This document shows, piece by piece, positions 1-7,157 of a DNA stretch of 64,000 bases. The DNA is from Pseudomonas gingeri (GTDB lineage: Bacteria; Pseudomonadota; Gammaproteobacteria; Pseudomonadales; Pseudomonadaceae). The position numbers and the translations under genes are program-made. The notes under the pieces are model-generated. The model ran no database searches. It saw only the letters and a list, made by a program, of their open reading frames with translations, and was not told where the DNA came from. The stretch spans positions 192,250 through 256,249 of the forward strand of contig NZ_JACAPR010000028.1 in NCBI RefSeq assembly GCF_013385635.1, read 5' to 3'. Position 1 is the stretch's first letter; the number at the start of each line of letters is the position of its first letter.

Positions 1-140
1 GCCAAACGCGATCACTGTGGAGTCCACTCACAAGCTACGTGCCAAACGCGATCACTGTGGAGTCCACTCACAAGCTACGCGCCAAACGCGATCACTGTGG
101 AGTCCACTCACAAGCTACGTGCCAAACGCGATCACTGTGG
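1..140. repeat. 40-bp tandem repeat array, three full copies plus a half copy
   Basis: Three copies of a 40-base unit lie head to tail at 1-40, 41-80 and 81-120. They are identical except for the last base of the second copy. The first 20 bases of a fourth copy run to 140, where a REP-like sequence takes over. Each unit contains the small palindrome GTGGAGTCCAC. The array touches the window edge, so its real copy number is unknown. There is no spacer diversity, so it is not a CRISPR array. Confidence 0.9.
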
Positions 141-160
141 GAGCTGGCTTGCCAGCGAAG
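135..160. repeat. REP-like palindrome fused to the end of the tandem array
   Basis: The sequence CTGTGGGAGCTGGCTTGCC followed by AGCGAAG is a typical Pseudomonas REP core: a GTGGGAGC head and a GGCTTGCC stem. It begins inside the fourth, truncated tandem unit, sharing its ACTGTGG. The 40-bp unit therefore may have arisen by expansion next to a REP. Confidence 0.6.
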
Positions 161-206
161 AGGCCATCAAGGGCACTGAAAGCCCCCTGCCCTGACACAG
201 CTCGAA

Positions 207-506
207 TTACTGCCCGGGGACCTCATCCAGCAGCAGGACTTGCCGGCTCAGTACCAGGTCGGCCACTGCAGCACCCAGCGCCTTGTAGTGCTTGGTATCG
301 CGGTGGTGTTTGATCGCGGCCATATCGATCCAGCGCTCGACGAAAACGAAACGCTCGGCATTGTCCTGGTCGACATGCAGGGTGTATTCACGGCAACCGG
401 GTTCGGCGCGCGAGGGCACCACGACGGCCTTCAGCGCGGCTTCCAACTCGGCGGCTTTGCCCGGCTGGGCTTGAAGAATGGCAACGACACGAATTTCATG
501 ATTCAT
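207..506 (-). CDS. Antibiotic biosynthesis monooxygenase (ABM) domain protein
   Basis: A 99-residue protein of the dimeric ferredoxin-like ABM fold, which includes small quinol or polyketide monooxygenases and related stress proteins. It shows the family pattern: a beta strand at residues 4-12, EPGCREYTLHVD (35-46), FVFVERW (53-59) and HRDTKHYKAL (68-77). I chose the ATG at 506 because AGGTAG lies about 9 bases upstream and the conserved fold begins there; longer in-frame starts add only low-complexity arginine-rich sequence. The substrate cannot be told from sequence. It is a single gene with no clear partner. Confidence 0.85.
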   Translation of the reverse strand: MNHEIRVVAILQAQPGKAAELEAALKAVVVPSRAEPGCREYTLHVDQDNAERFVFVERWIDMAAIKHHRDTKHYKALGAAVADLVLSRQVLLLDEVPGQ

Positions 507-652
507 CGGTTTTCTACCTGAAAGTGGCCTTGAACGGCGAAGGCTATCGGGACCGCGATCATGATCCCTCTGCCGTCGGTCAGCAAGGGCGAAAGGCTCT
601 GGATCGCTACTGCGCACGGATCAGGTCGGGGCAGGCAGCCCCCCGGAAAAGC

Positions 653-677
653 GCTGCCCATCGCATGGATGGGCAGC
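653..677 (-). terminator. Hairpin after the small minus-strand gene
   Basis: A perfect 9-bp stem (GCTGCCCAT at 653-661 with ATGGGCAGC at 669-677) lies 17 bases past the stop of the minus-strand gene at 695-898. Read on the minus strand it is followed by GCTTTTCC, a short T-run. It is a plausible but weak intrinsic terminator. Confidence 0.5.
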
Positions 678-694
678 GGCAGGCCCCGGCGAAT

Positions 695-898
695 TCAGGG
701 TTTCAGCGGTGTTTCCCGGTCGCGCTCCGGCATCTCCTTGCCATCGTCGGGATGCTTCCAGGTTTGCGGCGGGGGTTCATCGGGAGTGTCGTCCTCGGTG
801 AGTTCGTCCTCCTGCGGCACGGGCACTTCGCGCCAGGGCATGGCACTGAAGGGCCGCCGCGAAAACGGCTCGACCAGGGAAGCAGGCTGGGTATCCAT
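695..898 (-). CDS. Small acidic, proline-rich conserved hypothetical protein
   Basis: A 67-residue protein rich in E, D and P, with no membrane segment and no recognisable domain. An arginine-rich stretch near residues 13-23 is followed by an acidic middle (QEDELTEDDTPDEPPP). The ATG at 898 is preferred over an in-frame GTG six bases upstream because GAGGTG ends three bases before it. The RBS, the downstream hairpin and clean separation from its neighbours support a real gene. It is probably disordered. I do not recognise a function. Confidence 0.6.
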   Translation of the reverse strand: MDTQPASLVEPFSRRPFSAMPWREVPVPQEDELTEDDTPDEPPPQTWKHPDDGKEMPERDRETPLKP

Positions 899-1068
899 AC
901 GCACCTCGCATCAGGATGCCCGGACCGTCCGGGCGTTGAATACTCAGTGTAGGCAAAACACCAACAACCTGCCGCCAGAGCGAAGGGCGGGAAAATGGAT
1001 TGAACGATCGGCAGTGGCCGGACGTCCACCGTTTACAGGGGCGCCTGATAGCCTCTAGGAGAATATCC

Positions 1069-1353
1069 ATGATTACCCACTTCAAGACCGAGGGACATCT
1101 GGCCTGCGGTCGCCACGGCGACAATCTGCTTTCCAGTACCGAACTGGCCCGCGTCAAATGCCGCAGCTGCCGCAATACCGAAGCCTTCAAGGCCACCCGC
1201 AAGGATCAGCGCAATGCCACGCGCCGGGCCGCACGCAAGGCCAAGGCCCTTCACACCGCCAATGACTGGCGGGCGACCTGGGTCCAACGGCTGACCGCAC
1301 TGCCCGGTCGTCAGCGCCTGCCTCGCGGGTTTACCGGACAGGCTTTCGTCTAG
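1069..1353 (+). CDS. Small basic protein with a zinc-ribbon-like N-terminus
   Basis: A 94-residue protein that starts at the ATG preceded by CTAGGAGAATATCC, a good AGGAG site. Residues 1-40 hold CGRHGDN and, after about 20 residues, VKCRSCRNTEAF. This is a Cys/His arrangement compatible with a small zinc ribbon, but one knuckle is incomplete (a single Cys plus His instead of CxxC). Residues 45-94 are strongly basic (RKDQRNATRRAARKAKA), suggesting nucleic-acid or ribosome contact. It is a single gene, convergent with the next one. The function is not recognised. Confidence 0.7.
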   Translation: MITHFKTEGHLACGRHGDNLLSSTELARVKCRSCRNTEAFKATRKDQRNATRRAARKAKALHTANDWRATWVQRLTALPGRQRLPRGFTGQAFV

Positions 1354-1375
1354 CCCGCCCGGCAACCCCGACGAC

Positions 1376-2152
1376 TTACTTGGCGTCCAGGGCGTGCTTG
1401 GCCGCCTGCTCGATCAGTGCAGCCACTTCTTTCGGGTGCGACTCGTAGACCGCATGGCTGGCACCGGCGATTTCGATGGTGTGGCTATTGGCGCGCTTGG
1501 CGTACATGCGCTCCAGGTCCGGGTTGATCATCCGGTCCGACTTGGCTACCGCATACCAGCTTGGCTTGGTTTTCCAGGCAGCCGAAGTGGCGGCGGTGGT
1601 GAACACCGAGGCCGAGGTCAGGGCCTGGGCATTGGCTTCGAATTCGGCCTGGGCCTTGGGCAGGTCAGCCGCGAAGTCGGCCGGGTAGAACGCCGGATCA
1701 AGGTAGAGGAAACCGTCCGCGGTCTTCTTCACGGCCTTGGTGGCATTCGGGTAGAGCTTGCCGTTGGCAGCCTCGGTCTCACCGATATCCAGGGCATGGG
1801 CGGCGATATAGACCAGGCCCGCCACATGCTCATCGGTACCGGCATCGGAAATCACCGCGCCGCCATAACTGTGGCCGACCAGGATGGTCGGGCCGTCCTG
1901 CATCGCCAGGATCCGCTTGACCGCGGTCACGTCCTCATTGAAACCGGTCAGCGGATGCTGGGCTATCGACACGTGGTAGCCGTCCTTGACCAGGATGTCG
2001 TAGACCGGTTTCCAGCCGGCGCCGGTGACAAAGGCCCCATGCACCAGCACGATATTGTGGATCGGCGCGGCCGGAGCGGCGCTGGCGGTACCGGCCGCCA
2101 GGAAAGCCAGGGAAGCGGCAGCAAACAGGGAACGGGCTTTGGAAAGTTTCAT
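1376..2152 (-). CDS. Secreted alpha/beta-hydrolase fold esterase-like protein
   Basis: A 258-residue hydrolase exported by an N-terminal signal peptide (basic MKLSKAR, hydrophobic core to about residue 21, cleavage near TASA-AP). The fold is shown by VLVHGAF (35-41, oxyanion strand), the nucleophile elbow GHSYGG (93-98, Ser95), and a C-terminal GASHAVYESHP that supplies the catalytic His. It resembles the periplasmic EstC/salicylate-esterase-like group common in proteobacteria. The start is uncertain: an ATG at 2161 would add MSP, but a GAG sits better spaced before 2152. The substrate is unknown. Confidence 0.85.
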   Translation of the reverse strand: MKLSKARSLFAAASLAFLAAGTASAAPAAPIHNIVLVHGAFVTGAGWKPVYDILVKDGYHVSIAQHPLTGFNEDVTAVKRILAMQDGPTILVGHSYGGAVISDAGTDEHVAGLVYIAAHALDIGETEAANGKLYPNATKAVKKTADGFLYLDPAFYPADFAADLPKAQAEFEANAQALTSASVFTTAATSAAWKTKPSWYAVAKSDRMINPDLERMYAKRANSHTIEIAGASHAVYESHPKEVAALIEQAAKHALDAK

Positions 2153-2283
2153 CGGGCTCATCTCGCAAGGGGATCGGGTTTCAGGGCGCCGGATCGACGT
2201 TCCTGCTGTGTCAAAGTGGTTTGCCCGAGTCCGACGAACGAGCGCCGGGTTTATTCCAATGGCCCCCGAAAAATAATCCGGAT

Positions 2284-3234
2284 TCAGCCTGCCGGGTTCT
2301 CATCGGTCCGCAGCAAAGCACTGAAACCCTGGATCTGCGTCCAGTCCACCGCCTTCAGGTAATCGATCAGCGCCCGCAGCTTGCGCGTACCCTGGCGGCG
2401 GTCCGGGTAGTACAGGGTGTAGCTGGGCAAGTCCGGACTCCAGTCCGCCAGCAGCCGGACCAGGCGGCCGTCGGCAAGAAACGGCTCGATATAACCGTTG
2501 ACCATGTAGGCGATGCCCTGGCCGTCCAGAGCCGACTGCACCAGCACGCCGGAGTCATTGACGATCAGTCGGCCGTTGACCGCGATCTGCAGATTTTCGC
2601 CGTCCTTGCCGAAGGCCCAGCGCTCGACCACACCACTGCTGGACGGGCGAAAACCGAAACACTGGTGCCCGACCAGCTCCTGCGGGTGCAGGGGAACACC
2701 GTACCGCTCCAGATAGACCGGCGAAGCCACCACATGCACGGCCAGCGGCGGGCCGATCCTGACCGCCACCATGTCCTGCTCGACATGCCCGCCGAAACGG
2801 ATACCGCAGTCATAACCCTGGCGCACGATATCCACCAGGGAGTTTTCCAGGCTGATCTCCAGGTCGATCTCCGGATAGGCATCGAGAAAGCCTTTGAGGA
2901 TTGGCTGCAATACCGTCAGGTAGGCCGCTCGTGGCACGTTCAGGCGCAGCAGGCCCGACGGCTGGCCGCTGCTGTCACCCAGCTCCTCGGCGGCAGCACT
3001 GAGTTCCCTGACCGCCGGCATGACCCGCTCCAGGAAGCGCACGCCCGCCTCGCTCAGCGCCACGCTGCGGGTGGTGCGATTGAACAGGGCGATCCCCAGT
3101 CGTTGTTCCAGGTTGCGAATCACCTGGCTGACCGCTGACGGACTGACGCCCAGTCGCGTCGCCGCTGCCGTGAAACTGGAGAGTTCGGCCACATGGACAA
3201 AGGTCACCAGTCCATCGAGTTGATCCTGACGCAT
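2284..3234 (-). CDS. LysR-family transcriptional regulator (divergent to SDR gene)
   Basis: A 316-residue LysR regulator. The N-terminal winged HTH (about residues 5-63) includes FTAAATRLGVSPSAVSQVIRNLEQRLG, and residues 90-300 form the co-inducer domain ending in RKLRALIDYLKAVDW. It belongs to the large DsdC/YafC-like subgroup that sits divergent to an oxidoreductase and usually controls it. The 134-bp gap to the SDR start is therefore the likely shared operator. Its organisation matches the decayed pair near 6.9-7.0 kb. Confidence 0.93.
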   Translation of the reverse strand: MRQDQLDGLVTFVHVAELSSFTAAATRLGVSPSAVSQVIRNLEQRLGIALFNRTTRSVALSEAGVRFLERVMPAVRELSAAAEELGDSSGQPSGLLRLNVPRAAYLTVLQPILKGFLDAYPEIDLEISLENSLVDIVRQGYDCGIRFGGHVEQDMVAVRIGPPLAVHVVASPVYLERYGVPLHPQELVGHQCFGFRPSSSGVVERWAFGKDGENLQIAVNGRLIVNDSGVLVQSALDGQGIAYMVNGYIEPFLADGRLVRLLADWSPDLPSYTLYYPDRRQGTRKLRALIDYLKAVDWTQIQGFSALLRTDENPAG

Positions 3235-3368
3235 GGCACCTTCCTCACTGAATAGTCGACATCGGCGCTTATTATGAACCCCGACTTAATAGCCTTGCCA
3301 GCATTGAGTGGATTGTCTGAAAAGTTCGAATGCGTTGAACTGAAGGCCTGTCCCCTGGAGGATTCACC

Positions 3369-4211
3369 ATGACTCAATTCACGCAAAAAACCTGGTTCAT
3401 CACGGGCGTCAGCTCGGGTTTCGGCAAGGCCCTGGCCGAAGCGCTGCTCACCGCCGGTCACCGGGTGGTAGGCACCCTGCGCAACGAAGCGGCACGCCAG
3501 GCCTTTGAAAACAGCCAGCCGGGCCTGTCGTTCGGGTGCTTGCTGGACGTTACCGACAATGCCGCCGTGCCGGCGGTGGTGACGGACATCGAAGCAAGGA
3601 TCGGTGCGATCGACGTGCTGGTGAACAATGCCGGTTATGGCCATGAAGGCCCGATCGAGGAGTCACCGCTGGAAGACCTGCGCCAGCAATTCGAAGTCAA
3701 CGTATTCGGCGCGGTGGCAGTGATCAAGGCGGTATTGCCGTTCATGCGCGAGCGGCGCCGTGGGCACATCCTCAACGTCACCTCCATGGGCGGCATCACT
3801 ACCTTCCCCGGCCTGGGCTACTACCACGGCAGCAAGTTCGCCCTGGAAGGTATCTCCGAAGCACTGGGCAAGGAAGTCAGGCCGTTCGGCGTGTTTGTCA
3901 CCGCCATCGAGCCCGGGGCTTTCCGCACCGACTGGGCCGGTCGCTCGATGGTTCGTGCCGAGCGCAGCATCGCCGACTACGATGCCTCCTTCGATGCCCA
4001 GCGCGAAACCCGCCAGCAACGCAGCGGTAACCAGGTCGGCGACCCGGCCAAGGCGGCGCTGGCGATGATGGCGGTGGTCGAGGCCGACGAGCCGCCGGTG
4101 CATCTGCTGCTCGGGCATGACGCGGTGCAGTTCGTCAGTGCCAAACTGGAAGGTCATCTGGCGGAAATCAAGCAGTGGGAAGCGCTCTCGCTGAGCACCA
4201 ACTTCGACTGA
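3369..4211 (+). CDS. Short-chain dehydrogenase/reductase (SDR)
   Basis: A 280-residue classical SDR. TGVSSGFG (12-19) is the Rossmann NAD(P) loop, NNAG is at 86-89, and the active site is Ser139 with YxxxK at Tyr152/Lys156 (YYHGSK). The length and the EPGAFRTDWAG segment place it with the family of oxidoreductases that reduce small carbonyls. It has a strong RBS (CTGGAGGATTCACC before ATG). The divergent LysR gene probably regulates it. The substrate cannot be assigned. Confidence 0.92.
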   Translation: MTQFTQKTWFITGVSSGFGKALAEALLTAGHRVVGTLRNEAARQAFENSQPGLSFGCLLDVTDNAAVPAVVTDIEARIGAIDVLVNNAGYGHEGPIEESPLEDLRQQFEVNVFGAVAVIKAVLPFMRERRRGHILNVTSMGGITTFPGLGYYHGSKFALEGISEALGKEVRPFGVFVTAIEPGAFRTDWAGRSMVRAERSIADYDASFDAQRETRQQRSGNQVGDPAKAALAMMAVVEADEPPVHLLLGHDAVQFVSAKLEGHLAEIKQWEALSLSTNFD

Positions 4212-4222
4212 TATCCATCCGT

Positions 4223-4329
4223 GATCGTTTCCACGTCCTGCGTGGGAATGCAGCCCGTGACGCTCCGCGTGACAACAGCGGACGCAGAGCGTCCGGAGAG
4301 ACATTCCCACGGGGACCGTGGGAACGATC
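4223..4329. repeat. MITE-like palindromic element, copy 1
   Basis: A 107-bp element begins GATCGTTTCCACG and ends CGTGGGAACGATC, so its ends are inverted repeats. Internal sub-palindromes are built on GTGACGCTCCGCGT and GACGCAGAGCGTC. Related copies lie at 22658-22765, 26784-26893 and 34354-34460. All are intergenic, and none encodes a protein. Confidence 0.85.
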
Positions 4330-4377
4330 ATCCGTCTCCCGTGCTAGCATGGCCTCTTTACCCGGAGGGGACACGGC

Positions 4378-5028
4378 ATGTTTGAAGGTCAGCGCTTCTC
4401 GGCGTTTCTGTTCGATATGGACGGGACATTGCTCAACTCGATCGCCGCCGCCGAGCGTGTCTGGAGCCACTGGGCACGGCGTCATGGCCTGGATGTCGAA
4501 GCCTTTCTGAAGACCATCCATGGCGTGCGCAGCATCGACACCGTGCGCCGCCAGAATCTGCCCGGCGTCGACGCCGAGCGCGAAGCCGCCGCCATCTCCC
4601 AGGCCGAGATCGACGATGTCGAAGGTGTGGTCGCCATCGACGGCGCCCTGGCCTTTCTCAACGCCCTGCCCCCGCAGCGCTGGGCCGTGGTGACCTCGGC
4701 GCCGCGCGCCCTGGCCGAGAGTCGCATGGCTGCCGCCGGCATCGCCCTGCCCGACCTGGTGATCAGTGCCGAAGACGTGACCCGTGGCAAACCGGCGCCG
4801 GACGGCTACCTGCTGGCCGCGCAACGACTGGGCGTGGCGCCCGCGCAATGCCTGATTTTCGAAGATGCGCCGGCCGGTATCGGCGCCGCGGAAGCCGCCG
4901 GGATTCCGGTAGTGGTCATCAGTGCCACCCACGGTCACCCGCTGCAAACCCCGCATCCGACGCTGGAGGATTATCGCCGGGTGACGGTGGACAGCAACGA
5001 CCAGGGCCTGGCGCTGCGCCAGGCCTGA
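4378..5028 (+). CDS. HAD-superfamily sugar-phosphatase-like hydrolase
   Basis: A 216-residue HAD subfamily IA phosphatase. Motif I DMDGT (13-17) gives the nucleophile Asp13 and acid/base Asp15. A helical cap spans residues 20-85. Motif II is T106-S107, motif III is Lys138 (RGKPAPDGY), and motif IV is FEDAPAG (Glu162-Asp163). It is close in pattern to GPP1/YfbT-type hexitol or glycerol phosphatases. GGAGGGGACACGGC precedes the ATG. It is a single gene between a MITE-like repeat and convergent aroA. Confidence 0.88.
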   Translation: MFEGQRFSAFLFDMDGTLLNSIAAAERVWSHWARRHGLDVEAFLKTIHGVRSIDTVRRQNLPGVDAEREAAAISQAEIDDVEGVVAIDGALAFLNALPPQRWAVVTSAPRALAESRMAAAGIALPDLVISAEDVTRGKPAPDGYLLAAQRLGVAPAQCLIFEDAPAGIGAAEAAGIPVVVISATHGHPLQTPHPTLEDYRRVTVDSNDQGLALRQA

Positions 5029-5041
5029 TCAGCCGCCTGCG

Positions 5042-6298
5042 TTACGAAGCGTACTGTACACCCAGCGACGCCAGGGCCTTCCAGTAATCCGGATAGGTCT
5101 TGGCGACGCAGTCCGGGTCCTGGATACGGATACCGGCGACCTTCAGGCCCGCCAGGGCAAAGCACATGGCGATGCGATGATCGGAGTGGGTATCGATCAG
5201 CGCGTTGCAAGCCGTGCCCGCCAGCGCCGGATCGGAAGCCACCAGCAAATCGTCGCCTTCCACCGCCGCCAGCCCGGAACGGATTTCGTTCAGGCCGTCG
5301 AACAGCGCCTGGACCCGATCGCATTCCTTGACCCGCAGGTTCGCCAGTTCGACAAAACGGACCGGCGTACGGTTGAACGCCGCCAGCACCGCCAGGGTCG
5401 GAATCGCGTCCTGCATCTGCGAACCGTTGATCACCGCCGGCATGTTCGGGAACTGCTGGATCACTTCCAGGGCCTTGGCGTCCGGCTGGGTGAAGTCCTC
5501 GCCCGCCACGCCCAGGTCGATACGCCCTTGCGTCAACGCCTCGGCCGCCCACAGGTAAGTGGCCGCCGAAGCGTCCGGCTCGACCTGATAATCACAGGCC
5601 GTGTAGCCGGTGGCCGCGACACGCCACAGGGTCTCGTCGAGGACTTCCACCTGGGCCCCGAAGGCGCGCATGCAGGCGATGGTCAGGTCGACATAGCCGC
5701 GAGCGCCGATGTCCTTGCCGGTCAGTGCGACTTCCACCGGCTCCTGGCCACAGGCCGCCAGCATCAGCAATGCCGAGACATACTGGCTCGACAGACCACC
5801 GTCGATCTCGAACCGGCGCGCCTGGACCCGGCCGCTGCCGCGCACGGTCACCGGCGGGCAACCGGTGGCGCTCTCGACATCCAGGCCGCCGCGACGCAGG
5901 GCATCGAGCAACGGGCCGATCGGGCGCTTCTGCATATAATGGTCGCCATCCAGCACCACCGTGCCGTTGACCGTGCTTACCGCGGCGGTCAGGAAGCGCA
6001 CCGCGGTGCCGGCGTTGCCGAGGAACAGGGGCTGCTCCGGCACTTGCAACTGGCCGCTGCCGGTGACCACGAAAGTCGTATCGTCCGGCTCGCTGATGGT
6101 CACACCCATCTGCCGCAGGGCATTGGACATGTGTCGCGTGTCATCGCTTTTCAGCGCACCGGACAGGCGGCTGGTGCCCTTGGCCAGGGCCGCCAGCAGC
6201 AGAGCCCGGTTGGTGATCGACTTGGAGCCGGGCGGCGTCACCTTTCCGTTCAGGGATGCGTTCGGCGGGATCACGGTGACGGTTTGCTGCACAGCCAT
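5042..6298 (-). CDS. aroA: 3-phosphoshikimate 1-carboxyvinyltransferase (stand-alone EPSP synthase)
   Basis: A 418-residue EPSP synthase that joins PEP to shikimate-3-phosphate in the chorismate pathway. Visible motifs are PGSKSITNRA (23-32, with the PEP/S3P lysine Lys26), LGNAGTAVRFL (93-103) and the C-terminal IDTHSDHRIAM. Pseudomonads normally carry the essential EPSP synthase fused to TyrA, so this free-standing protein is probably a second isozyme. The residue after the conserved Arg101 is Phe, where the E. coli enzyme has Pro101, a position known to affect glyphosate binding. It stands alone on the minus strand. Confidence 0.93.
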   Translation of the reverse strand: MAVQQTVTVIPPNASLNGKVTPPGSKSITNRALLLAALAKGTSRLSGALKSDDTRHMSNALRQMGVTISEPDDTTFVVTGSGQLQVPEQPLFLGNAGTAVRFLTAAVSTVNGTVVLDGDHYMQKRPIGPLLDALRRGGLDVESATGCPPVTVRGSGRVQARRFEIDGGLSSQYVSALLMLAACGQEPVEVALTGKDIGARGYVDLTIACMRAFGAQVEVLDETLWRVAATGYTACDYQVEPDASAATYLWAAEALTQGRIDLGVAGEDFTQPDAKALEVIQQFPNMPAVINGSQMQDAIPTLAVLAAFNRTPVRFVELANLRVKECDRVQALFDGLNEIRSGLAAVEGDDLLVASDPALAGTACNALIDTHSDHRIAMCFALAGLKVAGIRIQDPDCVAKTYPDYWKALASLGVQYAS

Positions 6299-6408
6299 TA
6301 ATCAACTCTCCAGACTCGAAAGATAAGCGCACAGGCTCGTGCGCCTCGACAGTCCACCATGATGCCATCAATGCACACCGTGGATCATCCGTTTCCGTCG
6401 TGTAACCC

Positions 6409-6460
6409 GTCATATAGCCCTGTCATATAGCCCTGTCATACAGCCCCGTCACGCGGCCCC
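6409..6460. repeat. Four tandem 13-bp repeats upstream of aroA
   Basis: The unit GTCATATAGCCCT occurs twice exactly at 6409-6434, then as two diverged copies (GTCATACAGCCCC and GTCACGCGGCCCC) to 6460. They lie 110-160 bp upstream of the aroA start in the gap shared with the divergent lipoprotein gene. They could be a slipped-strand repeat or a multi-copy operator. Confidence 0.7.
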
Positions 6461-6566
6461 GTGCCAGGCAATGCCATGGCCATGGCTCAATTGCCCAAGC
6501 AGGCCTTGCGATTCGCCAATAAGGGGAGACAATGGACGGGATCTATTCTTCGACATCGACCCTGCC

Positions 6567-6842
6567 ATGACCGAACACGTCCCACGAAGCATCCTGCCCC
6601 TGCTCATGCTGACCCTCGTTTTTTCGATGATCTCCGGCTGCTCCGGCAAGCGCCCACAAACCCCGATCGCCGGGGATCCGTGCTATGCCAAGGCCGTACC
6701 GACGAGCGGCGTCGGCGGACTCGCCTGGGGGCCGAGCATAGGGACGGCCAGCGTAAAAGCCCTGAGCAACTGCCGACGCTACGCGGCTGAATCAGGCGGC
6801 GCATCGGCCACCTGCAAAGTGACAGCGGCCAGTTGCCGATAA
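6567..6842 (+). CDS. Small predicted lipoprotein
   Basis: A 91-residue precursor with a basic N-terminus, a hydrophobic stretch (ILPLLMLTLVFSMI, residues 9-22) and a lipobox ending at Cys25 (ISGC). The mature part of about 67 residues is Gly/Ser/Ala-rich with four Cys (PCYAKAV, SNCRRYA, ATCKVT and a terminal SCR) that could form two disulfides in the periplasm. The ATG at 6567 has no strong RBS, and a later Met inside the signal is possible. The function is unknown. Confidence 0.6.
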   Translation: MTEHVPRSILPLLMLTLVFSMISGCSGKRPQTPIAGDPCYAKAVPTSGVGGLAWGPSIGTASVKALSNCRRYAAESGGASATCKVTAASCR

Positions 6843-6887
6843 ACCGCCTGCAAGCCCCTATGGCGCCTGGTCGTTGCCGGCAAATCT

Positions 6888-6968
6888 TCAGGCCGCCCGG
6901 TTCGTCGCCTGGATGAAGTCGATAAAGGCCCGCAGCTTGCCCGGCATCCGAGGACTCCAGCTATATAT
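6888..6968 (-). pseudogene. 3' remnant of a LysR-family regulator gene
   Basis: Reading down from 6968 the minus strand encodes IYSWSPRMPGKLRAFIDF followed by IQATNRAA and a stop at 6888-6890. This matches the last 25 or so residues of LysR regulators, where a tyrosine-rich strand is followed by KLRAFIDF. There is no start and no HTH domain. It abuts, with a small overlap, the 3' remnant of an SDR gene on the other strand, so the 5' halves of both genes and their shared promoter appear to have been deleted. Confidence 0.7.
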
Positions 6969-7012
6969 CCGACCATGCGCTGCTGGCCGATGGGGGCTAC
7001 TCGGTAGCCTGA
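6953..7012 (+). pseudogene. 3' remnant of a short-chain dehydrogenase gene
   Basis: The plus strand from 6953 encodes DSSYISDHALLADGGYSVA and then TGA at 7010-7012. This is the characteristic C-terminus of SDR oxidoreductases (SSYITG..L.VDGGYS). No upstream coding frame remains. With the opposed LysR tail it marks the scar of a deleted LysR/SDR divergent pair like the intact one at 2284-4211. Confidence 0.7.
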
Positions 7013-7049
7013 TTGGCCGGGCTTGTCAGCAAGATTCTCAGTGAATTCG

Positions 7050-7134
7050 CGGCCCTCTTCGCGGGCAAGCCCGCTCCTACAGTAATTGCGCAAGGCACAA
7101 AACCTGTGGGAGTGGGCTTGCCCGCGAAAGGGCC
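7050..7134. repeat. Inverted pair of REP elements (BIME)
   Basis: CGCGGGCAAGCCCGCTCCTAC (7060-7080) faces GTGGGAGTGGGCTTGCCCGCG (7105-7125), each flanked by CTCTTC or GAAAGG arms. This is the classical Pseudomonas REP doublet. It sits at the 3' end of the aldo/keto reductase gene on the minus strand and may help stabilise or end its transcript. Confidence 0.8.
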
Positions 7135-7157
7135 AGCAGCGGCGACGCAAAACGTTG

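Larger units (their letters stand above)
6843..7157. other. 315-bp gene-free gap with deletion scar and REP pair
   Basis: Apart from the two 3' gene remnants (6888-7012) and the REP pair (7050-7134), nothing else is seen here. No start codon with an RBS opens a credible frame on either strand. Confidence 0.7.

Noticed and set aside
1..140. CRISPR array at the window start
   Set aside because: The 40-bp units are directly adjacent with no variable spacers, and no cas genes are nearby.
5177..6301. Plus-strand frame opposite aroA
   Set aside because: It is an antisense shadow rich in His/Arg/Gln; aroA motifs on the minus strand are complete.
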